Assembly: GCA_018296165.2 (NCBI GenBank)
Contig: JACKQL020000063.1
Coordinates: 62,001-126,000, forward strand
DNA: 64,000 nt
DNA from: Termitomyces sp. T153
Taxonomy: Eukaryota; Basidiomycota; Agaricomycetes; Agaricales; Lyophyllaceae
Direction: 5' to 3'
Both the position numbers and the translations under genes were made by a program. Of the stretch, positions 12,181 through 22,734 are shown piece after piece; the stretch's first letter is position 1, and every line of letters begins with the position of its first letter. The notes under the pieces were generated by a model, which saw nothing but the letters and a program-made list of their open reading frames with translations, searched no databases and was not told where the DNA came from.

Positions 12181-12930
12181 ACATCCATGCATCCACCCAA
12201 GTCTCCCTCTTCTTTCTTGACACTGGATGGCACCCATGCATGGGTTTCAAACCCTGGGCCCAGCTCTCAAAGAATGAAGCAGTAAACAAGTTTGTGGACT
12301 GGATGAAGAAGTCACAAAAGGAGGTCCAAGTGGCTCTTGCAAAGGCAAAGAATGACATGGCACAATACTATGACCACAGAAGGACTCCAGCATCCAAATA
12401 CTAGCTCAGAAATTGTGTTTACCTAAATGCCTCCAATATTACAACTATCCAACCATCAAAAAAGCTCTTGCACTGCAACCTGGGATCTTTTACAGTGGAA
12501 CAACAGATAGGGCCCTTAGCCTATTAACTCTGGCTCCCCACAGGAATGTGCCAGCTCCACTCAGTGTTCAATGTAGTCAAGTTGTCTCTGGCTCCAAAGG
12601 ACTCCATTCTGGGGCAATGTCTGCCACCCCTACCACCTCTGGTGGTGGTTAATAACAACAAGGAGTATGAGGTGTAGGAGATCCTAGATAGTCATCTATT
12701 CTGGTGACAGCTACAGTATAAGGTGAAGTGGAAAGGTTACAGAATCAAGGACATCTCCTGGAAACCATGGGAGAATATGCATGCCCCAGGGCTTATCAGG
12801 AAGTTCCATCAGAAGCACTCAGGTGCACCATGTGCCATCCAAGAAATGTATCCCATCTTCCCAGTGGACTAGGCAATCCAGAACTTTTTCTACTCCATAT
12901 GTTGAGATGCTGCATGCTAGAAGGAGGTGA
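12181..12930 (+). pseudogene. G-I integrase C-terminus and chromodomain
   Basis: The integrase C-terminal part resumes after the nested LTR (CHPCMGFKPWA-like, then VDWMKKSQKEVQVALAKAK). Near 12650-12780 comes a chromodomain of the EYEV.EILDS....LQYKVKWKGY type, broken by a stop. The chromodomain places the element among chromoviruses, where it guides integration toward marked chromatin. A purine-rich tract (AGAAGGAGGTGA) sits directly before the 3' LTR at 12931. Confidence 0.82.
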
Positions 12931-13270
12931 TGTCAGGGGACTTCCATTTCTGACCATGGCTTGTTCCAATGCCTCTCTACAGCTCACTTGATGTCTCTGG
13001 GGCTTACTCCAGACCTCCAGAGACCTCCAGAGACCCATGGGACTTTCTGTATTACCTCATTGATCACTTCCCTAGGGTTAGGAGTAGCTCCAGTCCTCTA
13101 TACAGCCATTCTCATGCCTCTGCCGCTCACTGATGCACTACACCAAGCAGCAGAGATCCTTAGACTTGTTCTCTTTGGATTCCCCTCTGCTAGGTGACTA
13201 GTTACTGTTGCATTATCATACACTTGCTAATATACTTTGGATTCCCCTCTGCTAGCTGCATGACTCTGAG
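12931..13270 (+). repeat. G-I 3' LTR (split; remainder 14410-14436)
   Basis: It begins TGTCAGGGGACTTCC and follows the 5' LTR closely, including TTAGACTTGTTCTCTTTGG. It is interrupted at 13270 by a solo LTR, and its last 27 bases (to CCCTTACA) follow at 14410-14436. Confidence 0.87.
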
Positions 13271-14404
13271 TGTCATGACCCATTCTCTGGACCCCCATAC
13301 ATTGCCCAACAAACCCCTGTCTCCCCAGAACCTCCCCCAACACTCCATCAAACTTCCCCAGCACTCCACGCCTACTCCAGCTAATTCCAACACATTCTTG
13401 GCTAACTTTGATGGCCCTCTGGCCAACTCTGACGTCTTCCCCGCAGCTGCCAGCACTTCCCCTGGATCTCCTGAGCCTCTGGGACTACTCCCCTGCCATG
13501 CCTGACTCTGTTACATATCATTGACTCAACACCCTGGTTCTTCTGACTTACCTTGGAGTATCATGACGACCTCAGAATGGCCCGTGTCAACAATTGATCC
13601 CGTCAACATATCAACGCAGCCTGCCCTCTGGTTGTAACTGACACCTGTTGACTCCGTTGAGCTCCGCCAAGCCCCGCCGCCACAGCCAACATTCCCAGAG
13701 CTCTCCAGTAGTCAGTATATAAGACGTAGAGTAGCTCTTCATACTCTAGTCTTGAGATTACCTGCTTTACCTGATGTGTTTCTGATTGTTTCTTCTCATG
13801 TTTCGTGTTCTGTGTCTCATTTTCCTTATTCTCAGTCTCCCGGTCTGGTCTTGTCTCTATTCCGTTATCATATCATTATCATTCTGTGTCTCTGCCTAAA
13901 TCTATTCTCGTTCTCATCTCATCTCCATCTCATTTTGTTTGACTCCATCTCATCTCATTTGATTCCATCTATTGTGTTCAAGTCCTCTCAACCATAATGC
14001 CCTCACAAACTCCATGATTACAATTACAAACCTCCGACACTCTTTCACCAACTCCAGACCTCGTTACATGCTCAGCTCTGAACCCTATCAATCCCCATTG
14101 ATTCCCCATCAGAACTCTGGCTCTGCTCCCATCATTTGCATAGCCTCCACCTCCTCTGCACCCACAATACTCACATATGGACTTATGCCTGAACCCTGCT
14201 AAGCCTGTCCCCCTTCCCCGCAACTCATCCTCTACTCCTCCGGACCTCCCCAGACTGGCTTGGATCAATTCCCACTAACTATCCTCACAAGTCCCCAGTG
14301 TTTGGAACACCTCCAAGTGCCCAGTTGTCAGTGCAGGGAATCATGTCTGCCTAGTAAGGACTCGCCCAGTGTAGCTGGGCCCCCATGGTCAGTGGAACCT
14401 GACA
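13271..14404 (+). mobile_element. Solo LTR, family L1, nested in G-I 3' LTR
   Basis: A 1,134 bp LTR from TGTCATGACCC to AACCTGACA with perfect 5-bp duplications CTGAG (13266-13270 and 14405-14409). A TATA box (TATATAAG, 13716-13723) lies within it. It keeps part of its CpG, notably around 13560-13720 and 14215-14240, so it is younger than the copy at 902. Removing it rejoins the last bases of the G-I LTR. Confidence 0.93.
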
Positions 14405-14436
14405 CTGAGCCACCACTCCCAGAGATTACCCTTACA

Positions 14437-14848
14437 GATGCCAAACTTACTGACACCAGGTACAGTGTGAGTAGATATGTTTGGAATCTCAGTGCAGGCA
14501 TAATATCCTGGACAGTTAGGAAGCAGCAGATGTGGCTGTGCCCTTGTACAAGGCTGAGTACATGGCTACTGTGAGGGTGCCTAGGAGTGCATCTGGTTTT
14601 TCATCCTCCTCAAAGACATTGGACACAATATTGTATCACAACCCACTTTGATGTTCTGTGACAACAACTCTGCAATTGCACCATCCAAAGATCACCCCTT
14701 GCATGCACAGGTCAAGCACATAGATATCAAATACCATTTTCTTCATGAGCAAGTACAGTCAATTGAATTGGTACTACAGCAAGTCTCATTGAAGGAGGAC
14801 TGCTTCCTGCCTTCATTGACCTCTGCCTGCACCCTTAGATTCTTGTAG
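14437..14848 (+). pseudogene. Copia RNase H C-terminus (Copia-1, distal part)
   Basis: Two frames read as the end of a Copia RNase H domain. The first has DTRYSVSRYVWNLSAGIISW and KQQMWL. The second (14648-14848) has CDNNSAIA and H.QVKHIDIKYHFLHEQVQ, the typical Copia tail. It begins immediately after the G-I 3' LTR. It is most simply the distal end of the element whose gag-protease lies at 3105-4549, with integrase and RT lost. Confidence 0.8.
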
Positions 14849-15964
14849 GACTATGATTCCATGCAAGGAGTGTTGTCATGGTTAGGAGTATCTGAGTATG
14901 ATAACATTACCAAAGTGAACACTTATTTTGCTAGGCCACTCTTCACATTGTGTCAGAGCTGTATTGCACCTGTTCACACTTGGACAATGAACAATTTAGA
15001 AATGAATGGACAATGAAATGAACACATATATATTTGGACTACATAGAAACAGCACCCTCAGTCATTTATACAGAACTGAGATATCTATCAATACTGATAT
15101 TTGTTTGTATAGACTCTGTATCGGCTGACCCAACTCTCCCCCACCACTGATATTCTTAAATTAGCAAATATCCAAAAATCATGTGTATTATACAGTACAT
15201 GAAGCATATCTGTTTATTTGTTGATCCAACAACTGTTGATCATAATCCAACATCACTATCCTTTCTGTACCACCATGTCTCTCTCATTTCTGCCCTTTCT
15301 ATCTCCTAGCTGATACAAGCAAGATGCTTTGTAAATAGTATCCCATGTGACCTGCAACATGCTAAGCTACTTTAGCCTTCAGAATGCACCAGCCTTCTAT
15401 AACATTCCTGCCCCACTCAGCCTTTGAAATATATGTCATGGCCTGCTTGACTCTTGAACATGCATATGTGCTTGTGCATCCTCAAGCCTTTTACTGGTTC
15501 TAAAGTTTCTATGTATTTTCAAAGCTTTTGACAGTGAAAATAGATTTCTATCTCTGTTATTAAAGTAACAAGTTAGAAAAGATGTCTGACTAGGTTGAGA
15601 TTTACTATACATATTCTACTAATAAGTACACTACAGGAGAAACTCAATAAATTCAACCATCACTATGTTGTTGGAACTTCAACTTAAACTTTGGCAAAGT
15701 CTGTTGAACCATGTGAAGTGTTGCCTTTTTTATATGATGGTCTGGTTTGGACATGTCAGTAGTGGACAAGAGTAAGGGAACTTCTCTGTGTTATGGTCTG
15801 GACTTCTAATATACTATACAGAAGTGGTGGCTACTTACTCAAGTGGATTGGTAGCAAGACTGCTGACATAATAGACTTATGCATGTGTAGAGGTTGGTCT
15901 GCCAGCAAAGTGATGTATGTGTGGATTAGAACCAACCACAAGGCTGCATGTGGCTTAGTGAAAT
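14849..15964. other. No gene; probable Copia 3' flank
   Basis: CpG-poor sequence without a credible frame. The first part should hold the Copia-1 3' untranslated region and perhaps its LTR, but no LTR pair could be matched to sequence upstream of 3105. The frame at 15793-15993 has no recognisable motif. Confidence 0.4.
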
Positions 15965-16130
15965 GTCTTCTAACAACCACATTCAGAATCTGATTCAAAA
16001 GCAGAAATCCATTGTAAATGGCTTGATCTCCAGATTCTCAGCACATGACCATGTACAAATATGACCAAAAGATAGCCCTCAGTCAAAAATACTTGTGGCC
16101 CAAAGATGGGAGTTGACAATGAGTGGCAAA
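15965..16130 (+). repeat. LTR-variant central segment (R5), copy 1
   Basis: The sequence ATCCATTGTAAATGGCTT..GATCTCCAG followed by AT.TGACCA.AAGATAGCC recurs at 19680-19835 (same strand) and, reversed, at about 22790-22940. In those two places it lies within a Gypsy LTR variant. Here it abuts a Gypsy 3' coding fragment at about 16138. Confidence 0.65.
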
Positions 16131-16137
16131 ATGCCTT

Positions 16138-16735
16138 GAATTGCCTTGTGTGCATTGGAGTGCCTGCAATTAAAGTCTTGAATCAGGGCTGGTGCATGTA
16201 CATTGGCCTATCATTACTAAGAGATGTCCTCAATGCCATATACCTTCCACTTCATCTTGAGCTGTAACTTTCTCTAGAACACTCTGCTATCTAAAATTTC
16301 CTACACCTCATACTCTTCCTCATCATTGACCAGAATTTATGGTGGTGGTGGTACCCTAGAGTAGTGACTAGGGATAGAGTCTTCTAGAGCTAAGAACAGC
16401 TTGATAATATTGATGACTAGGTGTAGTTGATGCAGGCCTGAAGGGAGCTTAAGTTGATATGATAAAGGCCCTACCTTCCTCTCTACTGTGAAGGGTTCAA
16501 GGTGATGATATGACAACTTCTGTGATGGCCTAGTTGTCTTTATATCAGAGCTGACCAAGTACACATAGTCACCAGGCTTGTATACAGGGGCTGGTATCCA
16601 CTGGTGGTCATAGTACCATGTCATGCCATCTTTCGCCTTCACCAATGCTGTCTTTGCCTCCTCCTGTGCTTTCTTTATCCTGTCCACAAATTCCTTCACC
16701 AAGTTGTTCTCTGAGAGAGGTGCCCAAGGTTCAAA
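16138..16735 (-). pseudogene. G-II integrase C-terminus and chromodomain
   Basis: The minus-strand frame 16337-16702 reads as the Gypsy integrase C-terminal domain (EFVDRIKKAQEEAKTALVKA, YKPGDYVYLVSSDIKTTRPS). Chromodomain-like sequence follows around 16260-16330. It matches the corresponding parts of G-V and G-VI. Both ends are cut: the 3' untranslated region is joined to repeat R5, and the rest of integrase and RNase H is missing on the other side. Confidence 0.8.
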
Positions 16736-16800
16736 TCCTATATGGAAGATTTAGAATAAAGGAAACAATTAGAGGGTCTGATAAGAGCAGTCTTCTGACA
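16736..16800 (+). repeat. LTR-variant segment (R6)
   Basis: A block containing AAAGGAAACAATT.AGGGGTCTG.. also occurs at 19850-19895 and, reversed, at about 22715-22765. In both of those places it directly follows R5. Here R5 and R6 are separated by the 600-bp Gypsy fragment 16138-16735. Confidence 0.55.
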
Positions 16801-17080
16801 ATCACCAGGGGTTCAAAGAGTCCACAATTAGTTTGGAATGCCACCTTCCACTCATCTTCTTCTTTGATGTTCATATTGTTCTAGCTCCAATAGATGTCCA
16901 ACTTGGTAAAGTAGTGTGCACACCTCTAAAGTTGTTGATGAGTTCAGAGATAAGTGGTAAGGAATAGCAGTTCTTCCTTGTTATTGCATTCAAGACTCAA
17001 TAGTCCTGAACCAGACAAGGAGACCCATCCTTCTTCTTCTTGAAAAGGACTGGGGAGGCTATTGGGGACTTAGAGGGTCA
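16800..17080 (-). pseudogene. G-II reverse transcriptase fragment
   Basis: The minus strand carries the RT fingers region shared with G-V (44150-44420): matches to the segments reading SPMASPVLF.KK and LCLVQDYRVLNA-type sequence, through the cDNA-like GGTTCAAAGAGTC end. It is interrupted at 17081 by a TA insertion of a Tc1/mariner element and resumes at 18678. Confidence 0.75.
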
Positions 17081-17082
17081 TA

Positions 17083-17297
17083 CAGTGGCTCAAAAACTGT
17101 TCCAATGTTTTATAATTTTACTTTTTGAAAGATGACATTGGCATGAAGGATTGGAAGTATTTGGAATTCTGGTTAAATCATGTAAAATACTATGGCATCA
17201 TAGCTACAAATTGCATTTTAGTTTATGTAATTCAAATCAAAGCTGATGGAGTAATTGCCATTTTAAAATATTCACTCATTGGGACAGTTTTTTGAGC
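17083..17297 (+). repeat. Left terminal inverted repeat of the Tc1 element
   Basis: It pairs with 18466-18675 with few mismatches. Its inner end CATTGGGACAGTTTTTTGAGC is the reverse complement of a near-copy of its own outer end. Confidence 0.9.
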
Positions 17298-17412
17298 ATT
17301 TCTAATTTTGCAAGTTTATCCCTATTTTAGTCAGAAATAAGTTGCATGTGGAAATATCAACAGAGTCATGTGACCATGTTTAGTTATATTTGGGAGTGGT
17401 TCAAGTTGGTTG

Positions 17413-18460
17413 AACCACATCTTGACCTTCAACCACCATCATCAAAGCTACTTCTCTTGCACAATGCTTTACTGTTGCTTCTCTCCTTGCTCAAGGGTAT
17501 TCTCTGTGTCAAATTGGGGCTAAAACTGGTCTAGAAAAGTCTACTATTAGGAGGATTGATAAAAAGTTGGAGGTGGACAAGGAAAACCATCCTGGAGGCT
17601 GTCCAGCTAAGCTTACTCCATGTGATAAACAGGCTATTGTTCAACAAATCTCAACTGGGAGACTTGATACAGTGTTCAGGCCCCAATTTTATCAACAACA
17701 TCATTTTCAACCCTGTCTCTCCTCAGACTGTCTGCAATGTGCTGAAGGAGGGGTATTGGTCCACTACAAAGAGGAAAGTTCCTATGCTCAAAGCTAGTCA
17801 TTGGCAATTACAACTTAGATGAGCTCAAGAGCATCAGAACTGGACTGTGGAGGACTGGAAAAGAGTGTTGTGGACAGATGAGACAAAGATTAACAGGATT
17901 GGGTTAGATGGAAAGCAGTATGTGTGGAAGCTACAAGGAGAAGGCATTTCAAACCAAACCACTACACCTCTGAAACATAGAGGAGGAAATAATCTTATGG
18001 TATGAGGCTGTATGAGTTGTAGTGGGGTAGGAAAGCCAGTGGAGATGGTGGAGATCATAAATGTAGAGCAGTACTGTGAAATCTTGGATGATGGAGCAAA
18101 GGAGAGCTTTGAGAAGTTGGAGATGGAGAAGGGTGCCTGCTACTTTCAACAGGACAATGACCCCAAACACAACTCCAAGAGGGCTAACAAGTGGTTTGAA
18201 GACAACAACTTTGATGTCCTCTGGTGGCTAGGCTAATCTCCTGATCTTAACCTTATTGAACACCTCTGGGAGTACCTCAAGAAGCAGCTTAGGAAGTATG
18301 AAACACTTCATGATGTGCATGAATTGTGGGCAAGGGTTGCAAAGGAGTGGGATGGATACCAGCAGAGGTATGCCAATGACTGAGAGAAAGCATGCCTCAA
18401 AGGATTCAAGCAGTTATCAAGGCAAATGGAGGACATACAAAGTACTAAATACCAAAATTG
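17413..18460 (+). pseudogene. Tc1-like transposase (DD34E), decayed
   Basis: The N-terminal helix-turn-helix part reads GYSLCQIGAKTGLEKSTIRR, then GGCPAKLTP. A frameshift near 17690-17700 moves to the frame with NFINNIIFNPVSPQTV. The catalytic core has WTDETKINRIGLDGKQYVWK (first D), FQQDNDPKHNSKRANKWF (second D), and SPDLNLIEHLWEYLKKQL (E). The spacing between second D and E is 34 residues, as in Tc1. In-frame stops at 17820-17822 and 18003-18005 replace expected tryptophans, and the stop at 18234-18236 replaces an expected glutamine. All three are single transitions. The protein would cut and rejoin the element ends at TA sites, but this copy is inactive. Confidence 0.9.
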
Positions 18461-18465
18461 GAGCT

Positions 18466-18675
18466 GCTCAAAAAACTGTCCCAATGAGTGAATATTTTAA
18501 AATGGCAATTACTCCATCAGTTCTGATTTGAATTACATAAACTAAAATGCAATTTGTAGCTATGATGCCATAGTATTTTACATGATTTAACCAGAATTTT
18601 AAATACTTCCAATCCTTCATGCCAATGTCATCTTTCAAAAAGTATCAAACATTAGAACAGTTTTTTGAGCCACTG
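18466..18675 (-). repeat. Right terminal inverted repeat of the Tc1 element
   Basis: It is the reverse complement of 17083-17297. The inner end GCTCAAAAAACTGTCCCAATG mirrors the outer end GAACAGTTTTTTGAGCCACTG. Confidence 0.9.
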
Positions 18676-18677
18676 TA

Positions 18678-19625
18678 TCTATCCAGAGCTAAGATTCTTC
18701 TGTAGAAACCCAACCAGCTCATCTTGCTCATGAGGTGCAAGTGGATACACTTTGCACCTGGAGGATTTTACATCAGATATCAGCTTGATTGCATGATCCT
18801 ATTGCTTGTGCTCTGGAAGTGAATCAAATGATATCTTGGAGAAGACATCCTCAAAATTATAGAAATGACCAAGAACCATGCTACAAGAGGCCTTAAGCTG
18901 AGAATTTGCTGCAAATGCCTTGGCCAGTCATTTAACTGGCCCAAATCCCTCCTCCTGTAGGAGGGGGGCAGAGAGTTGTAGCATAGATCCTATCACACAC
19001 CTCAATTTTTGTCTGGAGACTTAGGGTCTGGAGCACTGGCAGATTCTCCTTTACATTTGTCTTCCTTCTCAGGTTTGCACCCAATACCTTGGACATTTTT
19101 GTAGAGGGCCTCTCTATAAGGGCATGCTAGAGGGGGGAGGATCCAGAAAGCTGAGATCAGCATAAGAAAGATGCCCAGTACAACAGGTGTGCATAGCAGC
19201 ATGCTCACAAACCTTTGCTCAGTGCCCTGTGCAGACCTCTTTGGCACAAGTCATGCAACAACAAGAACAGTAACTCATCTTCACCTCACCCTTGGTCCAG
19301 CCAATCTTAGGGTTATGTTTACATAACCAAATGAACCCCAAGATCATGTCTTGCTTCTCAAACTAGTGACAGCAAAAGCAGCTCACTCAGAGTAGTCCTG
19401 GTATCTAAGGACCAAATTCACTACAGAAAAAATTGAGCCAGCTTTATTGAGCATGCATCAACATTGCACACAAGGATAGGACAGGAGCAGGGGCAAGTGG
19501 TGAGACAATGTTGTTGCACATAGTTTGTGTTGAGGAAGAGGCCTGTTGCTCTGCTGTTGAGTAGTGCAACAATGCTTTGAGTCTGCTGGGTGTCCATTGT
19601 TTCAATTTCTACCTATAGCTTCAGA
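18678..19625 (-). pseudogene. G-II RT N-terminus, linker and protease
   Basis: On the minus strand the RT N-terminus (HE.DELV.FLQ) is followed, in element order reversed, by the linker with REALYKNVQGIG (19002-19247) and the protease. At 19550-19558 the protease catalytic triplet reads N-S-R (LLNSRATGLFL). Both the aspartate and the glycine are lost, each by a G-to-A-type change. Gag is absent; the fragment ends against an LTR piece at about 19630. Confidence 0.78.
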
Positions 19626-19630
19626 ATTTC

Positions 19631-20027
19631 CAATGCCAGTGTTCAGAAAATTTACTCTAGAGCTTCTGGGACAAATACTCAACAACAACCAAATCTGAAA
19701 TCCAATTCAAAAACAAAAATCCATTGTAAATGGCTTTGATCTCCAGACACTTGGCATGTACCCATATACAGATATGACCAGAAGATAGCCTTGGGTTGAG
19801 AATATATGTAGCCCAAAGATGGAAGGTCAATTATGAGTAGCAGGCTCAGAGTAAAGGAAACAATTCAGGGGTCTGGCAAGAGTGGTCTCCTAATTGGGCC
19901 ACACTTGTCTGAATTATGCACAGAGAGCCAGTGCAGCATAAGAGCCAAAACTGGAGCCAAGAGATAGGGAAAAGAAAGGAGAATGAAGGAAAATAATAAG
20001 GAGGGAGAAATGGGAAGTTCCCTGACA
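19631..20027 (-). repeat. Gypsy LTR fragment with variant centre
   Basis: It starts inside the LTR at CCAATGCCAGTGTTCAGAAAATTTA, carries the R5-R6 segment, then returns to standard LTR sequence (CACTTGTCTGAATTATG.ACAGAGA.CCAGTGCA) and ends GTTCCCTGACA. In the G-V LTRs the same flanks enclose a different centre (GGAAGTCACATGACCAAGTC). The outer part with TGTAAGGG is missing. Confidence 0.7.
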
Positions 20028-20159
20028 GGAGGAGGAGAGATAACAGATGGGGAGTCCCCTAACATCTTCAGATCCACTTACAGGCTTTGAACCTACTGGT
20101 AAGGCAATTGGCAAACAACCAGTTAAACTGACCAACTTCTCCTTTTCATTTCTGAATGC

Positions 20160-20745
20160 ATCTGTTGTTTGTTTGATGTCCTAGTTCTACTCATCTCAAA
20201 AGCTCACTCTGGCAATGTTGAATTGCTTGGCTAACACAGTAATCTTGGCCCTAGATTTTCAATGCAAAGACTTTGATGTTTTAATGCAGTCCATGTAAAC
20301 AAACAGCTGGATGAGTTGCATGTCAAACATAATCAACAGTTATTGCTTCCTAAATGGTTAGCCAGTAACAAATGGCGAAAAGACACTGTCAAAATTCCTC
20401 TCCCATTGACTAATAAAAAATATTGATCTGAAAAAGGTGTTCCAAAACTTGATATCCATTTGTTCTGTTGTGACTTTATCAAACTCATTAAATCAGGCAT
20501 TCAGGACTACTCTGCAAATAAATTTCATTGATGCAGTTTCCAGCTATTTTGGAAACCTTCCAACAACAAACCAGAGAAGTGTGTGCATGGCAAAGCTTAT
20601 ACATCAGATTGATTCATTGAGTTAGATGAAACTATCACTTATGTCAACAACTGTGATCTTGAAAGTGCAGTAGTACTACTCATGATATATTCCAAATCAA
20701 CTCAGCTGGCAAACTTTGCTATAGCATCTGTAAGGGGACAATCAT
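20160..20745 (+). pseudogene. Plavaka-like transposase fragment
   Basis: Reading across frames, the plus strand gives ASNKWRKDTVKIPLPL, DIHLFCCDFIKLI and FQLFWKPSNNK. It then gives VHGKAYTSD.FIELDETI and AVVLLMIYSKSTQLANF. The final part matches my recollection of the conserved VHGE.YTSDAF....VVALMFWSDST.LANFGTA region of Plavaka transposases, a CACTA-related family common in agaricomycetes. Several stops and frameshifts interrupt it and only about 190 residues remain. The family assignment is from motif memory, not a search. Confidence 0.55.
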
Positions 20746-21454
20746 TTTGCAGGTAAACCCAGCAAGAGCAAGCAAGGCATTAACAATGAGCAAGAGTTGA
20801 GGGGCATGGGGTCAGCCAGGAGTGAGGCAGAGAGAGCACAGAAAGCTGAGCATGAAGACAATGCTGAAGGATCTTACAGTGAGATCAATGGGTAGACCTG
20901 GTGAACACTGCTATTGTTTGATCTGAGGACATTCTGTCCTGCAGACCATCCTATATACTACATTGCTAGAAATGATGACTCACATAACTACTTCATCTGT
21001 TGGCAGTATGTATGGAAGCATGACTAACAATCAATCCATACTGAGTAATGTCTGAGCATGCAAATCATAGAAGGCAACTTATGAAGACAGAAGGGTGCAG
21101 GGCATGATAGGCAGTATGTCAGATGAGCTAAAATGGTGGATCATCCTTGGATTAAGCCTGGAATAGAGTCAAACAGTCCTAAAGGGGCTGTTCTATTACA
21201 TCACTCCCTCTTTAGAGTTCATTGCCTCCATGAACAGTGTTCAGCCCTCCAATCAGGGGCAAGAGCATTGAGCAGTGTTGGTGCCATGCAGTGCCAGAGT
21301 GCCCTGAGAGTAGTGCTCATAGGCACAAGAGATGATGAGAGTTGATGAATCAGGCATCAATGTAGAGAGAGTCATTGGGCTAGTAGTATTCATCAGAGAG
21401 CCAAGGGCCAGCAGAGTCAGCATGACAGACATTAGAGTTCCAGTTGCTCTTGGA
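20746..21454. other. No gene seen
   Basis: CpG-poor sequence with no credible frame. It may continue the Plavaka remnant, but I found no motif or terminal repeat to show it. The solo LTR at 21455 interrupts it. Confidence 0.4.
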
Positions 21455-22602
21455 TGTCACAACCCGTTCCCTGAAGCCCCATACACTGCCTGACAAACCC
21501 CCATTCCCCTGGAACCCCCCTGACACTTTGTCAAACTTCCCCAGCACTCCGCGCCTACTCTGGCTAACTCTGACACATTCTTGGCTAACTCTGACAGCCC
21601 CCTGGCCAACTCCAATGTCTTCCACGCAGCCGCCGGTACTTCCCCTGGACTTCCTGAGCCCCTGGGACCACTCCCCCACCATGCCTGACCCCATTACACG
21701 TCATCAACTTGACACCCTGGCTCCCCCGACTTACCCTGGGGTATCATGACAACCTCAGAACGGACCGCGTCACAAATGATCCCATCAACATATCAACGCG
21801 GCCTGCCCTCTGGTCGTAACTGACACCTGTCGACTCCACCGAGCTCCGCCAAGCCCTGCTACCACAGCCGACATCCCCGAAGCTCTTCAGTAGTCAGTAT
21901 ATAAGACATAGAGTAGCTCCTTGTACCCTAGTCTTGAGATTACCTACTTCCGTACATACTGGCCTTTCCTGATGTGTTCCTGATTGTTTCTTCTCGTGTT
22001 TTGCGTCCTGTGTCTCATTTTCCTTATTCTCAGTCTCCCAGTCTTATCTCGTCTCTGTTCTGTTATCTTTTTGTTATCATTCCATGTCTCTGCCTGAATC
22101 TATTCTTGTTTTCATCTCGTCTTCATCTCATTTCATTCAACTCTGTCTCATCCCATTTGATTCTGTCTATTGTGTTCAAGTCCTCTCAACCATAATGTCC
22201 TCACGAACTCCGCAGTCACAATTACGAACCTCCAACACTCTTTCACCAACTCCAGACCTTGTTACATGCTTGGCTCTGAACCCTATCAATCCCCGTTGAT
22301 CCCCCATCAGAACTCCGGCTCTGCTCCCATCATTTGCATAGCCTCCACCTCCTCTGCACCCGCAATACTCACATATGGACTTATGCCTGAACCCTGCCAA
22401 GCCTGTCCCCCTTCCCCACAACTCATCCTCTACTCCTCTGAACCTCCCCAGACTTGCTCGGATCAATTTCCCCTGGCTATCCTCACAAGTCCCCAGTGTT
22501 TGGAATACCTCCAAGTGCCTGGTTGTCAGTGCAGGGAATCACGTCCACCTAGTAAGGACTCGCTCAGTGTAGCTGAGCCCCCGTGGTCAGCGGAACCTGA
22601 CA
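21455..22602 (+). mobile_element. Solo LTR, family L1 (young, CpG-rich)
   Basis: A 1,148 bp LTR from TGTCACAACCCG to AACCTGACA, with perfect 5-bp duplications TTGGA (21450-21454 and 22603-22607). A TATA box TATATAAG lies at 21898-21905. CpG is well retained (for example around 21760-21870), in contrast to the same-length copy at 902, so the two bracket the decay process. Confidence 0.94.
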
Positions 22603-22734
22603 TTGGAGAGCTGGTTGCCCAAAGAGTGGGCCTGCTGTGAGTAGAGGGTAGCAGCAGTAGGTGTTACTGTTTTGGAGGGAGCAATGACAGTTGATGGAGT
22701 AGGAAAGGAAGGAGGTCAATATCAGAGGACTACT

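Larger units (their letters stand above)
5237..14436 (+). mobile_element. Gypsy chromovirus G-I, full length with three nested LTRs
   Basis: This Ty3/Gypsy element runs from a 389-bp 5' LTR (5237-5625) to a 3' LTR that starts at 12931. Order: gag, zinc-knuckle region, protease, RT, RNase H, integrase, chromodomain, purine-rich tract, LTR. Removing the nested LTRs at 7707-8741, 11314-12180 and 13271-14404 leaves about 6.2 kb, matching the 6.1 kb of G-IV after the same treatment. The flanks (TTAAT and GATGC) do not form a target duplication, so one or both edges were rearranged. Every frame carries stops, mostly of transition type. Confidence 0.88.
17083..18675 (+). mobile_element. Tc1/mariner element with long inverted repeats
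   Basis: It starts CAGTGGCTCAAAAACTG and ends with the reverse complement, flanked by TA on both sides (17081-17082 and 18676-18677). The terminal inverted repeats are long: about 215 bp (17083-17297) and 210 bp (18466-18675). Each repeat is itself bounded by an outer and an inner inverted copy of a roughly 20-bp motif (GCTCAAAAAACTGT followed by C/T-CAATG). Between them lies a degenerate DD34E transposase. It is inserted in the RT region of Gypsy G-II, and removing it rejoins the Gypsy sequence at GGTCATA. Confidence 0.93.

Noticed and set aside
5237..14436. A target duplication for G-I
   Set aside because: Flanks TTAAT and GATGC do not match even allowing transitions, so I treat the borders as rearranged.
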